A stretch of 64,000 bases of DNA from Neocallimastix lanati (nom. inval.) (GCA_016946835.1 JACVTC010000153.1:86001-150000), one strand, 5' to 3'; shown: positions 36,438 through 48,627, numbered from the stretch's first letter. Numbers and translations are program-made. Notes: generated from the sequence alone by a model not told the origin.

Positions 36438-37583
36438 AGGAAATAAGTATGGAAAATATTATTATATATTATTATTATAGAATATATTTAAAAATTTTCT
36501 TCTATAATAAATAACTCTTCATATATATTAAATTTTAAGTGTCTTTTTTATTTTATTTTTATTTTTTCTTCCTCACTTTCCTAATTTGTAAAAATTATAT
36601 ATTAATTATATACATATATTAATACTATAATAGTATATTAGTAATTTGAAACTTTTTTCTTTTTATCAATACTAACATTATTTTTTTTTATATATTATCC
36701 CTTATTTATTTCATAGTTAAAGTATTAAATATATATATTATAATAAAAAGGGTTAATAAATTTATATATATACATATAAACTATATTAAGCAAGAGACAA
36801 AAATAATATGAATAATAATATCTTTACTTTTTTTTTTTTTTTTTTTTAATTTTTAATTTTATATATCTTTTTTTTATTAGTATTAATTTAAAAGTTGTGA
36901 GATAAAAATAAATTATTTATTGTTTGAAGTTTGATAAAATTTTTTTTTTTTTTAATTCCACTTTTTTTTTTTTTTCGGAATTGTTCTTCTATATATATTA
37001 ATAATTTTTTTTTTTTCTTTTTATCCATATATTTATATTTTCTTCATCTGATTTTTTTTTTCATCATCCAAATTTTTTATTTCATGATTAATTTTTTCAA
37101 AGCCAATAAAAAAAAAAAAATAATAAACATATAAAGTCAAATATTAATATAATTTATATAATATAAAAATATATTAAAATAAAAATCATATTATTTATAG
37201 AATTCAATAAAATTTTTCAAATTAATGATAGACATATGCTATCTTTTTTTAATCTAATGATTTAAATATACTGAATATGATATAAATTATTATTATTTGT
37301 TAAAATTTAATAAATATAATAAATATTAAATTTTTTAAATAATATAAAGTTATATTAAATATTATTAAATAGAATAGATATAATAAACATAATAATAATT
37401 AATAATTTTCATCAAAATATTAAAAAAAAAAAAAAAAAAAAAAGAAAGAAAAGATATTTAAAAATTTTTATTATTTCTATTTAATTTTTTATTTTAATTT
37501 TTTGTTAATTTTTTTTATTTATTTTTTTTTTAAAGTTTTATTTTTGCTGTTTTATTTAATTAAAAATTAACTCAATAAGGAAA

Positions 37584-37617
<34 letters not shown>

Positions 37618-37987
37618 TTTAATTTTTTAATTTTTTTTTTTTTTTTGCTGCATTATTAAATTAAAAATTAGCTAAATAAGGAAATCTTTTTTTTCCACAA
37701 AAAGAAAAAAAAGTTTTTATTTTATTTTATTTTTATTTTTGTTATTATTTTAAATTAAGACAAATAATGATGATGAATAAATATAAATTTTTTTTAAAAA
37801 AATATAATTAAAGAATAATAATCATATTATATTATATATTGTTACAATAAAATAGTACATTATTTAAATGCTTTTTTTTTTTTTTATTTTATAATAATAT
37901 ATAATATAAATTAAAAAAAAATTGAATATATACAGCTTGTCATTTTATTGATTTTTATATATAATTATGTTATTTAATAAATTTTCC

Positions 37988-38021
<34 letters not shown>

Positions 38022-38753
38022 AAAAAATTTTAATTAGGTTTATAATAGAATTTATTATATATAATTTTTTTTATCTATTTTTTTTTATTTTATTTTTTTT
38101 GTTGTATTACCATCTAAATATATTTTATAAAGATTAAATCATAAATTAAAAAATGATGAACTAAATTGATACTTATATTTGAAGTTTATAATAACTTACA
38201 TCTATATATATCTATATCTATATATAAATAACCAAAATTACTGTTATAATGATATAAAAATTAAAATAAAATTAAAATCAATTTTTTATTACTTTTTTAT
38301 TTTTTATTTATATTATTAAAGATATTAAAGATATTAAAGATACTTATTTTTTTTTATTTGAAGTATTTAACTTTTATATAAAAGTATTTAGTTATATACG
38401 AGTTTGACTATAATTAAAAAAAAAAAAAAGGTGTAATAATATTTTAATAAAAAAAAGTTACGTTTATCAATAATTATTACCAATAAATTTTTAGTATTAT
38501 ATTAATTCATATTAAATATATAAAAAATAAATACTTTTAAAAAATGAAATATATTTATAATACATATGGATTTTTTAATAAAAAATAAAAAAGAAAAAAA
38601 GAATAATCTGTTTCAAAATCAAACATCTATATTTGATATTTGATACTTTTTTTTTTCTGTACTTCCACCATTTCCAATATATTAAGATCTATTTAAAACT
38701 ATTTTTTTTTTTTATTTTTTTTTTTTTTAGACAAAGAATAAACTTTATTTATT

Positions 38754-38784
<31 letters not shown>

Positions 38785-38880
38785 CATTAAAATAAAATTC
38801 ATAAATTTTTTACGTTAATATTAAAAAACTACAATATGAGTTTATATGTAGTTAATCATTAGAATCTGTATTAAATTTTT
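36284..38880. other. AT-rich spacer upstream of the cofilin gene
   Basis: The cofilin promoter lies at the left end. The remainder is homopolymer-rich: A runs near 36411-36436, 37990-38019 and 38758-38784, and a T run near 37587-37612. A duplicated segment (ttaattaaaaattaactcaataaggaaatc and a close copy) lies near 37555-37690. No gene is visible. Confidence 0.55.
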
Positions 38881-41400
38881 CTAAGCATTATCGTTTTGAG
38901 GTCGACACTCTTGACAATGATAAGTCTAATGGTATACAAATTGATCATAGTGTAAAAAATCACTAATCACAATAGCCATAATATTAGTAAGGACCCAACA
39001 AAATATGAAATAGGGAAAGAAGACTATCTCGAAGGCGATTGAAAGATATTATTAATAAAACGCCTTCTTTCCTTCGAATCGATTTTTAAGATTTCATACA
39101 CTATATTTTTGCCAATAAGAACACACTGTACTTAAAAATTCATATTATTATAAAAATCTTTCTATTCAATATCAAGGATGTTCAATGATTTCTCATGAAT
39201 AATCTAAGATAAATAATTAATAAAATTTTCATTAATAAAATTGAATAAATTATTACCCAAATTCTTCAAATTTAGGACATAAAAGTATCTATTGTATAAA
39301 ACTAGATATATCGTTATTTTCAATACAAAAGCAACATGTCTGGCAATCTTCTGATACTAATTTTGCTTTTTACATAAGTTTCACGACAAACATGAATCTA
39401 GATTTAGTTCATCCAATCCAAAAAAAAAAAAAAATAAGGGACAGTTGTGAATATTTTAGTGAGAAACTATGAATAAAATTTTTAAAACCAAATTTAAACT
39501 TCTTGTATTTAATTAATCTAATCGCAGGGGTACTTGAATAATAAATATTTTCCCAAAAAGGTAAAACTTTCTCATTTCTCAAGGAAGTTTATTATTTCAT
39601 TTTCTTATTGTTAATCTTCGTGCTTTTTTCGTACATGAGTAATGTAGAAGTGTTGATATATTTTTGACTAAATTAAAATTAATACAAGAAAACTCTTTTC
39701 ACTTTTTAAAATATTGAATCATCGTCTTCGCACAAAAACTAGAATACTGAAAAACTCAAACCATTTTTAAACGAGGCATCTTTTAGAGTTTTGAGTTTTG
39801 AGTTTAAAAATAAAATTTCCAATACCACTATTTATAATATGTCCAAGATATATATATTGATTAGTGCTTGGTAGATGGTTCATCCCAAGCTTAAATAGCA
39901 TTTTTAATGGAAAAAATAGCATTTAGAAAACCAATGTTCCAATCGAGGATTACTATTTTTTCTATACAGTGTCTACATTACTATTTGATATTGGACAATA
40001 TTTAGAAATAATAAAAAATATTTCATAAAGAATTTCAAAATCCTTAAAATATTTCATTCGAAATTCACGGAAAAGATAGCATTAGAAAACCAATGTTCCA
40101 ATCGAGGATTACTATTTTTTCTATAATAACAAGGACACCGTTCTAGACAGTCATCTTCAATCATATTTGGTGGCTTTGGCGACACAAGCATCGAATTTAT
40201 ATCCATATCTGACATGAAGTACTCATCGGAAACCAATGCTATATTCAGGATACTTAAAGTTGAGCTTTAGGTAGTCTCTAATTTTCTCAAATTTATTATT
40301 CTTATAAACTTTAGCCTTGATTGATTTTCCTGCCATATCTTTATCTCAGTAAAAGTTTACAACTTCTTTTTTTTTTTTTGATAGAAATTTATTTAATTTG
40401 TCTGATAAAATTTTACTTTCTTTATCTTATGCATGACGTCCACAACGTGATATATCTCTAAGGTAAACTGAGATAATGCATTTCTTGTTTTTCCATTTTT
40501 TAAAACACTTTACCAGAGTAATCGCACATTTCGCTAATAGAGGAGTAATATTAAGTTCTTTAGAAATACAATAAAGGGATGTAAAGTTATTACCATTAGA
40601 AAATTCTTCAATCTAGTATAATTCTGTATTAACTAGTGTCTGTGTATTTCTTGTTCTTTCTTGTTAGATCCAAGTAGAGGTGCATAATACGAAACTTGCC
40701 CAATTACTTTAGCAGAAAATAACATTCATTTATATGGTATTGGAATATGGGAATATGAGGATTCTTAAGAAATACTTTTATGGAATAATGCGCTTTTCCA
40801 ACTTTATTATTCATTCTCTGTATGATTGGTTTCAATTCTAAATTATTTGAAAACGGTACACCTAAGTAAGTATATCAATTTGCTTTTAGGTAACTCTTGA
40901 CTTGAAAAATAAAAGGTAGAGTTACTATTATTAAGAAATATGGAAACATCCCCTCGTACTACTAAACTTGTACATTTATTGGTACCAAACTGGCTAATTT
41001 TAACAATTTCTTAAGTTGAAATCTTTTTGGAACACATAGCACAATGCCATCTGCAAATAGACCTCCACAACAACGCAACGTTTATCACCAATCAAGATTT
41101 CATATTAATCACATTTATTAAAAATGACATTAATAATCAAGTCAAATAAAATTGGTGAGAGAGGACAATCTTGACCAACACCTTTCTTAATATTAAATGA
41201 TTCCGATAATTGTCCATCAACCCTTACATAGCCTTGGAAGATAAGAATAAATTTTCAATAAAATTATAACACTTACCTCTGATACCTCAATATAATGAAT
41301 TTTCATTTATACCATTATAAATAGGAACTAAGTTACACGCTTTTTTAAGGTCCATAAAAGCAAGGTGATGTGATAAGTCTTTGAGGGAACCTCAGTATCA
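38881..41400 (-). mobile_element. Decayed LINE, RT to C-terminus
   Basis: Read from about 41400 down, the minus strand shows RT pieces: a DLKKACN-like block near 41350, then GIRGKCYNFIENLFLSSK near 41270, then PILFDLIINVIFNKC near 41120. The catalytic loop is LFADGIVL near 41050, with Gly replacing the second Asp. The post-RT blocks SYYAPLLGSNK (about 40690) and CFKKWKN (about 40500) follow. A degenerate knuckle lies at 40140-40080 (ERCPCYYRKNSNPRLEHWFS), and a second knuckle-like block (CQTCCFCIENN) lies near 39330. A 45-bp segment is duplicated at 39920-39966 and 40080-40125, so two copies may be merged. There are many stops and frameshifts. Confidence 0.78.
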
Positions 41401-42160
41401 CAAGAATCAAGATGATCTTCTTCTTCATTCATTTCTTTTATTTTTATTTTTATTTTTATTTTTATTTTTTATATAAAATTATTTTATATTAATATAATTT
41501 TAGTTTACAAAAATTCTTTTTTTTTTTAAAAAAAAAAAAAAAAGAAAAAATTAAAAAATAAATTTAAAATTATTTTTTAATTACACCCATTTATCTTTAT
41601 ATATTATTAAATAACTTATTATTTATTTAAATACATATTAAATATTAATATACATTATACTCATCATATTTTTTATTTAAGGCTTATTTTTTATTTATTT
41701 AATTTTTTTTTTTTTTATTTATTTTTTTAGTTTTAAAACAAGAAATAATAATAAAAATAAAAATAATATAAAGATATAAAAGAAATAATCAAATAAAATT
41801 TATACAAATAAAAAAATAATGAATGTTATAATATAATATATAATATATTTTATTTATATATTATTTATATATTATTTATTTATTTTAAAATTAATAATAT
41901 TTTTTTTTATTAATATTTTATTATTATTATGTAATAACTTTATAAAATATAATTTATAAATAAAAATAATTTAAGAAAAAAGAAAAATAATAAAAAAAAA
42001 AAAACTATATAGAAAATATTAAAAAAAAAATTAAATATTAATAAAATATTAATATATATATAAAAACTTTTATATAAAAATATTTTTTTATTTTTTAAAT
42101 TAATTTTATAAAATGCAAAGTATTAAGGATAATTTCATTTAGTATTAATATATTGAATAT
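41400..42160. other. AT-rich spacer
   Basis: A (TTTTTA)n run (about 41440-41470) and A/T runs. No gene is seen. Confidence 0.5.
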
Positions 42161-42162
42161 AA

Positions 42163-42312
42163 AGAAAGTAATTAGTATATTATTTAACTATGGTTATGTC
42201 AGATAGTAGTTAGTATGATATTTAACTTTTGTGATGTCAGAAAGTAATTAGTATGTTATTTAACTTTAGTGATGTCAGGAAGTAATTAGTATGTTATTTA
42301 ACTTTGGTGATG
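42163..42312. repeat. 37-bp tandem repeat, about four copies
   Basis: Units of the form agtaattagtatgttattta plus actttggtgatgtcag repeat about four times. The later copies are nearly identical and the first is more diverged. Confidence 0.9.
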
Positions 42313-42734
42313 CTTATTTATTATATATATTATAAATACTTTGTGTGTAAGAATTTAATATAGTTTTTTTGATGTTTTTTCTATTATTATTAGCATTATT
42401 TTTATTGTTATTATTGATTTTACTATTGAAATTTTAAAATAATTTTAAATGTAGTAATGTTTAAGTGAATGATAATATGAATTTTATTTTAATTAAAATG
42501 AGTTGTTAGCCTTCCTTTACATCTTTACTATTTTATATTATTAATTTATTGATTTATTTATGATAAAACCGCGAAACATACTAAAATCAGGTTAAAAATA
42601 GCATGAACGGAGTAGAGTGAGATCTAGCTCCTATCATGCTCGAAAATTTGTCAAATACGTTTAGAATTGGTTCTGATAGCGTAAACAGGACCTTTTTGTT
42701 TGCAAAAGGGCTTCCACAAGTTACTACATATATG

Positions 42735-42960
42735 ATGGGTATATTTTCATTCTCAAGTAATTTTGAGTTTATTTACATTCTCTTGTAATTTTGGATATAT
42801 TTGCATTCTCAAGTAATTTTGGGTATATTTACATTCTCAAGTAATTTTGGATATATTTACATGCTCAATTAATTTTGGGTATATTTACATTCTCAAGTAA
42901 TTTTGGATATATTTACATGCTCAATTAATTTTGGGTATATTTATATTCTCAAGCAATTTA
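42735..42960. repeat. About 31-bp minisatellite
   Basis: Seven units of the form ttttgggtatatttacattc plus tcaagtaa, with an alternating variant (atgctcaattaa). Located between the two 84-bp inverted arms. Confidence 0.9.
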
Positions 42961-42969
42961 TGTTGTAAA

Positions 42970-43050
42970 ATATGATAGTAAAATAAATAGTATAATAAAT
43001 AGTAAAATAAATAGTAAAATAAATAGTAAAATAAATAGTAAAATAAATAT
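42970..43050. repeat. AATAGTAAAATA tandem tract
   Basis: About six copies of a 13-bp unit (aaaataaatagta) between the minisatellite and the right inverted arm. Confidence 0.85.
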
Positions 43051-43503
43051 AACTTGTGGAAGCCCTTTTGACAACAAAAAGGGCCTGTTTACGCTATCAG
43101 AACCAATTCTAAACGTATTTGACAAATTTTCGAGAAAAATCCGTCTCAATTTTATTTTAAATGTATTTATATTCAATATCCAGGCATGATTAAACCTGAG
43201 TATCTAGTGATCCTACTAATTCCAGCATCTTAGTATTATACTTTTATAATAATTGCTTATAATGCTTATTTCTGTATCATTATAAATCATCTATCAAAAC
43301 TGATGAATAGATCTTTAATTTTAAATCAAATCAAATCACTTCTTCACCTTACACTCTTCATGTTACTACAATTATTCACTTCTTCACCTGACACTTTTCA
43401 ATGTTGCTGTAATTATTACTTTTCCGTATTAATACTAATATGAAATTCCCACATAATGAATTATATCCTTAATATTAATAATATGATCTTCTCGTATATT
43501 GGA

Positions 43504-46500
43504 TTATATCCATATTAATAAATTATGTTGATATACTCTGTCTTCATAATCTACTAATAAACGATGAAAATCATTAATATTTTGATTTTTTCTTGACTTC
43601 TTTCTATTAATACTACTTTGCATCTCATTTCTTAACTTCCTCTTTCTATTTGAAATTTGGCTTTCATTAATATGATTATTTTCTTTAAATAATAAACCAT
43701 TTTTATTATTTTCAGACATTTTTAAACTATTATTATTCTTTTTTGTCACTTTGTTTTCAATAAATTCCTTATATATATTTAATTTTTCATTTTTATTAGA
43801 TTCTTCATTTTCAGAAGACACTTCATTTTCGTTAAATTTTTCATTTCTAATAGATACCTCATTTTCGTTATATTTTTCATTTCTATTAGACACCTTATTT
43901 TCATTATATTCTTCATTTTCTGTAGATATCTCATTTTCATTAGATTCTTCATTTTCATCATTAGACATCTTGTTTTCATTAGAATCTTCATTTTCTGAAG
44001 ACATCTCATTTTCATTAGATTTTTCATTTTCATTAGATTTTTCATTTTCATTAGATTTTTCATTTTCATTAGATTTTTCATTTTCATTAGATTTTTCATT
44101 TTCATTAGATTTTTCATTTTCAGAAGACACCTCATTTTCATTAAATTTTTCATTTTCAATAGATGCCTCATTTTCGTTATATTCTTCATTTTCTGTAGAT
44201 ATCTTATTTTCGTTATATATTTCATTTTTAGTAGACATCTCATTTTCATTAGATTCTTCATTTCCAGGAGACACCTTGTTTTCATTAGATTCTTCATTTT
44301 CATCATTAGACATCTTGTTTTCATTAGAATCTTCATTTTCTGAAGACATCTCATTTTCATTAGATTTTTCATTTTCATTATATTCTTCATTTTCTGTAGA
44401 TATCTCATTTTCATTAGATTCTTCATTTTCATCATTAGACATCTTGTTTTCATTAGAATCTTCATTTTCTGAAGACATCTCATTTTCATTAGATTTTTCA
44501 TTTTCATTAGATTTTTCATTTTCATTAGATTTTTCATTTTCAGAAGACACCTCATTTTCATTAAATTTTTCATTTTCAATAGATGCCTCATTTTCGTTAT
44601 ATTCTTCATTTTCTGTAGACATCTTATTTTCGTTATATATTTCATTTTCAGAAGACACCTCATTTTCATTAAATTTTTCATTTTCAATAGTTGCCTCATT
44701 TTCGTTATATTCTTCATTTTCTGTAGACATCTCATTTTCGTTATATATTTCATTTTTAGTAGACATCTCATTTTCATTAGATTCTTCATTTCCAGGAGAC
44801 ACCTTGTTTTCATTAGATTCCTCATTTTCATCATTAGACATCTTGGTTTCATTAGAACCTTCATTTTCTGTAGATATCTCATTTTCATTAGATTCTTCAT
44901 TTTCAATAGATACCTTATTTTCGTTAAATTTTTTATTCTCATTAGACACCTCATTTTCATTATATTTTTCATTTTTAGTATACATCTCATTTTCATTAGA
45001 TTCTTCATTTTCATTAGATTCTTCATTTTCAGAAGACACCCTATTTTTAATGGTTTCCCCAACAATATGAAAGTTTAACAAATGGTTTTCAATAATTCCA
45101 TGATTTTTTGACAAATCCTTTTTACTTTTGTAGCATCTTAAAAATTCAGAATGATTTTTATTAAAGAATTCTAATATTTTTTTTATATTAATAGATTTCT
45201 CTGTTTTTTCTTTAATTATTTTATTTAAGATATCCTTAATAAATTCAAATAAAACATCAAAACAGAAAACTAATAATACTTTTTCAGAAAATTCATCAAT
45301 ACTTTCATTATATCCTGGCTTTTTCTTATTATTATAAAAATCTTCCAAATGTTGAAATAATTCTTTAAAAATATCAATATTTTCCTTTTTAATTTTTTTT
45401 GCTTCAAAAATAGTATTTATTACGTCTAATAATTGTTCTTTTTTAATATTTAATTCTTCTTCATACTTCTTTATTTTTTCTTTATCATTACTAAAATACA
45501 TTTCCTTTTTTTCATTTCTTTTATCATTTTTTAAAAACTTCGATACTATTTTTTCAATTTCAAAATCATCTAAATTATTTTTAATCCTATTGACAAGATC
45601 TTCTTTTAAATTACCAAGACAATCACAAAATTCTGAAAATAAGTCATTCATTTCATAAAATTTTCTTACAACATCAAGAATATATTTTATTCCCTCATAT
45701 CTTCTCACTGGTACTAATTTAAAAGAAAAATCATAGAGTCTATTGTTATCCTCCATAACCTTCACATAAGTAAGAATATCATAATTTTTTGAATGCTTTT
45801 TAAATTTTGTTTTAACTTCAATTATCTTTTTATTTCCTTTTAATTGAAATTCACGTTCCCAATATTCTTTTCTCTTTTTTGATACTTTATTTACAAGTTC
45901 TTGTCTTACCACCAATTTAAGATCGGACTTGTTAATTGTTTCATCAAAGATAAGTTCTAACAACAAATTATCTTCTCCCTTGGTTTTCCTAGGATAATCA
46001 TATACAACAATATATGGCACATCATAATTTACATTTTTTCCAACAATAAGTCTTGCATTTATTTTACAAGATGTATTTTGATTTGCTTCATTATTATTCC
46101 CATTATCATTAGAAAATGAATTGGTAGACTTTTCTTTCACTAACGAATTTGCAATTGAAGATGAACAAATACAAATGTTATTTCGATTCATTGATTCGCA
46201 AAGTCGAATAGTTCCATTAACTAACGAATCTCCAATTAAAGATGAACAAGTACAATTGTTACTTTGATTCATTGTTAGGCAAAGTTGATTAGTCCCATTA
46301 ACTAACGAATTTCCAATTAAAGATGAACAAGTACAATTATTTCTTTGATTCATTGGTGGGCAAAGTTGAATAGTCCCATTATCATTAGAAAATGAATTTG
46401 TAGACTTTCTATTTTCTAACGAATTTCCACTTAAAGATGAACAAATACAAATGTTATTTCGATTCATTGATTCGCAAAGTCGAATAGTTCCATTAACTAA

Positions 46501-48627
46501 CGAATCTCCAATTAAAGATGAACAAGTACAATTGTTACTTTGATTCATTGGTGGGCAAAGTTGATTAGTCCCATTAACTAACGAATTTCCTATTAAAGAT
46601 AAACAAGTACAATTGTTACTTTGATTCATTGGTGGGCAAAGTTGATTAGTCCCATTAACTAACGAATTTCCAATTAAAGATGAACAAGTACAATTGTTAC
46701 TTTGATTCATTGTTGGGCAAAGTTGATTAGTCCCATTAACTAACGAATTTCCAATTAAAGATGAACAAGTACAATTATTTCTTTGATTCATTGGTGGGCA
46801 AAGTTGAATAGTCCCATTATCATTAGAAAATGAATTGGTAGACTTTCTATTTTCTAACGAATTTCCATTTAAAGATGAACAAATACAAATGTTATTTCGA
46901 TTCATTGATTCGCAAAGTTGATTAGTCCCATTAACTAACGAATTTCCAATTAAAGATGAACAAGAACAATTGTTACTTTGATTCATTGGTGGGCAAAGTT
47001 GATTAGTCCCATTAACTAACGAATTTCCAATTAAAGATAAACAAGTACAATTGTTACTTTGATTCATTGGTGGGCAAAGTTGATTAGTCCCATTAACTAA
47101 CGAATTTCCAATTAAAGATGAACAAGTACAATTGTTACTTTGATTCATTGTTGGGCAAAGTTGATTAGTCCCATTAACTAACGAATTTCCAATTAAAGAT
47201 GAACAAGTACAATTATTTCTTTGATTCATTGGAGGGCAAAGTTGATTAGTCCCATTATCATTAGAAAATGAACTGTTAGACTTTTCGTTTTCTAACGAAT
47301 TTCCAATTAAAGATGAACAAGTACAATTGTTACTTTGATTCATTGGTGGGCAAAGTTGATTAGTCCCATTAACTAACAAATTTCCAATTGAAGATGAACA
47401 AGTACAATTATTATTTCGATTCATTGATTCGCAAAGTTGTTTAGTCCCATTATCATTAGAAAATGAATTGGTAGACTTTCCATTTTCTAACGAATTTCCA
47501 TTTAAAGATGAACAAATACAAATGTTATTTCGATTCATTGATTCGCAAAGTTGATTAGTCCCATTAACTAACGAATTTCCAATTAAAGATGAACAAGTAC
47601 AATTATTTCTTTGATTCATTGGAGGGCAAAGTTGATTAGTCCCATTATCATTAGAAAATGAATTGGTAGACTTTCCATTTTCTAACGAATTTCCATTTAA
47701 AGATGAACAAGTACAATTATTTCTTTGATTCATTGGAGGGCAAAGTTGATTAGTCCCATTATCATTAGAAAATGAATTGGTAGACTTTCCATTTTCTAAC
47801 GAATTTCCATTTAAAGATGAACAAATACAAATGTTATTTCGATTCATTGATTCGCAAAGTTGATTAGTCCCATTATCATTAGAAAATGAATTGGTAGACT
47901 TTCCATTTTCTAACGAATTTCCATTTAAAGATGAACAAATACAATTGTTACTTTGATTCATTGGTGGGCAAAGTTGATTAGTCCCATTAACTAACGAATT
48001 TCCAATTAAAGATGAACAAGTACAATTATTTCTTTGATTCATTGGTGGGCAAAGTTGATTAGTCCCATTATCATTAGAAAATGAATTGGTAGACTTTCCA
48101 TTTTCTAACGAATTTCCAATTAAAGATGAACAAGAACAATTGTTACTTTGATTCATTGGTGGGCAAAGTTGATTAGTCCCATTAACTAACGAATTTCCAA
48201 TTAAAGATGAACAAGTACAATTATTTCTTTGATTCATTGGTGGGCAAAGTTGATTAGTCCCATTATCATTAGAAAATGAATTGGTAGACTTTCCATTTTC
48301 TAACGAATTTCCAATTAAAAATGAACAAGTACAATTATTTCTTTGATTCATTGGAGGGCAAAGTTGATTAGTCCCATTATCATTAGAAAATGAATTGGTA
48401 GACTTTCCATTTTCTAACGAATTTCCATTTAAAGATGAACAAATACAAATGTTATTTCGATTCATTGATTCGCAAAGTTGATTAGTCCCATTAACTAACG
48501 AATTTCCAATTAAAGATGAACAAGTACAATTGTTACTTTGATACATTGGTGGGCAAAGTTGAATAGTCCCATTAACTAACGAATTTCCATTTAAAGATGA
48601 ACAAATACAAATGTTTTTTCGATTCAT
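43504..48627 (-). CDS. Giant repeat-expanded paralogue of the 28.7-kb gene
   Basis: Open frame of 1707 codons with no recognised family. Residues 1-812 are 26 tandem units, 16 short (27 aa) and 10 long (38 aa, with an extra KSTNSFSNDN insert). Each begins with Met-Asn and carries three Cys, as CTC or CIC and then QLC. Unit 27 leads into the core (about 845-1190): YIVVYDYPRKTKGEDNLLLE, IEVKTKFKKHSKNYDILTY, LVPVRRYEGIKYIL, FNKNHSEFLRCYKSKKDLSK. This core closely matches the 526-aa paralogue. Residues about 1194-1610 are Glu/Asn hexapeptide-type units (SNENEE, STENEE, SSENEK). The tail has two basic clusters (NRKRKLRNE, NRKKSRK) and YEDRVYQHN. The frame is intact for 5.1 kb despite the repeats, which argues for selection or very recent expansion. 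Asn-Gly-Thr and Asn-Cys-Thr sequons are dense, yet no signal peptide is evident. Homologous sequence continues upstream past a nonsense codon. Confidence 0.82.
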   Translation of the reverse strand: MNRKNICICSSLNGNSLVNGTIQLCPPMYQSNNCTCSSLIGNSLVNGTNQLCESMNRNNICICSSLNGNSLENGKSTNSFSNDNGTNQLCPPMNQRNNCTCSFLIGNSLENGKSTNSFSNDNGTNQLCPPMNQRNNCTCSSLIGNSLVNGTNQLCPPMNQSNNCSCSSLIGNSLENGKSTNSFSNDNGTNQLCPPMNQRNNCTCSSLIGNSLVNGTNQLCPPMNQSNNCICSSLNGNSLENGKSTNSFSNDNGTNQLCESMNRNNICICSSLNGNSLENGKSTNSFSNDNGTNQLCPPMNQRNNCTCSSLNGNSLENGKSTNSFSNDNGTNQLCPPMNQRNNCTCSSLIGNSLVNGTNQLCESMNRNNICICSSLNGNSLENGKSTNSFSNDNGTKQLCESMNRNNNCTCSSSIGNLLVNGTNQLCPPMNQSNNCTCSSLIGNSLENEKSNSSFSNDNGTNQLCPPMNQRNNCTCSSLIGNSLVNGTNQLCPTMNQSNNCTCSSLIGNSLVNGTNQLCPPMNQSNNCTCLSLIGNSLVNGTNQLCPPMNQSNNCSCSSLIGNSLVNGTNQLCESMNRNNICICSSLNGNSLENRKSTNSFSNDNGTIQLCPPMNQRNNCTCSSLIGNSLVNGTNQLCPTMNQSNNCTCSSLIGNSLVNGTNQLCPPMNQSNNCTCLSLIGNSLVNGTNQLCPPMNQSNNCTCSSLIGDSLVNGTIRLCESMNRNNICICSSLSGNSLENRKSTNSFSNDNGTIQLCPPMNQRNNCTCSSLIGNSLVNGTNQLCLTMNQSNNCTCSSLIGDSLVNGTIRLCESMNRNNICICSSSIANSLVKEKSTNSFSNDNGNNNEANQNTSCKINARLIVGKNVNYDVPYIVVYDYPRKTKGEDNLLLELIFDETINKSDLKLVVRQELVNKVSKKRKEYWEREFQLKGNKKIIEVKTKFKKHSKNYDILTYVKVMEDNNRLYDFSFKLVPVRRYEGIKYILDVVRKFYEMNDLFSEFCDCLGNLKEDLVNRIKNNLDDFEIEKIVSKFLKNDKRNEKKEMYFSNDKEKIKKYEEELNIKKEQLLDVINTIFEAKKIKKENIDIFKELFQHLEDFYNNKKKPGYNESIDEFSEKVLLVFCFDVLFEFIKDILNKIIKEKTEKSINIKKILEFFNKNHSEFLRCYKSKKDLSKNHGIIENHLLNFHIVGETIKNRVSSENEESNENEESNENEMYTKNEKYNENEVSNENKKFNENKVSIENEESNENEISTENEGSNETKMSNDENEESNENKVSPGNEESNENEMSTKNEIYNENEMSTENEEYNENEATIENEKFNENEVSSENEIYNENKMSTENEEYNENEASIENEKFNENEVSSENEKSNENEKSNENEKSNENEMSSENEDSNENKMSNDENEESNENEISTENEEYNENEKSNENEMSSENEDSNENKMSNDENEESNENKVSPGNEESNENEMSTKNEIYNENKISTENEEYNENEASIENEKFNENEVSSENEKSNENEKSNENEKSNENEKSNENEKSNENEKSNENEMSSENEDSNENKMSNDENEESNENEISTENEEYNENKVSNRNEKYNENEVSIRNEKFNENEVSSENEESNKNEKLNIYKEFIENKVTKKNNNSLKMSENNKNGLLFKENNHINESQISNRKRKLRNEMQSSINRKKSRKNQNINDFHRLLVDYEDRVYQHNLLIWI
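43797..45045 (-). repeat. Glu-Asn coding tandem array, 18-bp units
   Basis: About 1.25 kb of 18-bp units (tcattttcattagattct in plus sense), with higher-order blocks that repeat (for example the series near 43970-44100, 44300-44370 and 44430-44540). It encodes the acidic tract of the giant protein. Other frames also stay open because the unit is a multiple of three. Confidence 0.95.

Larger units (their letters stand above)
42500..43503. other. 3' flank of the right arm, with internal inverted pair
   Basis: Homologous to 30.3-30.9 kb in reverse orientation. It carries an inverted pair of 84-bp arms at 42640-42723 and 43051-43134 (containing ttctgatagcgtaaacagg and its complement). The left arm has this block once. 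I see no gene; the 72-codon frame across the right arm runs into the tandem AATAGTAAAATA tract. Confidence 0.75.

Noticed and set aside
42958-43176. 72-codon minus-strand frame with a QVIFILLFILLF tail
   Set aside because: Its second half is the AATAGTAAAATA tandem tract, and its first half is one arm of a non-coding inverted pair. The left-arm homologue (30467-30742) gives an unrelated peptide.
43751-45070. 439-codon plus-strand frame and a 428-codon alternative minus frame over the Glu-Asn array
   Set aside because: The 18-bp unit is a multiple of three, so several frames stay open together. Only the frame continuous with the conserved core is supported.
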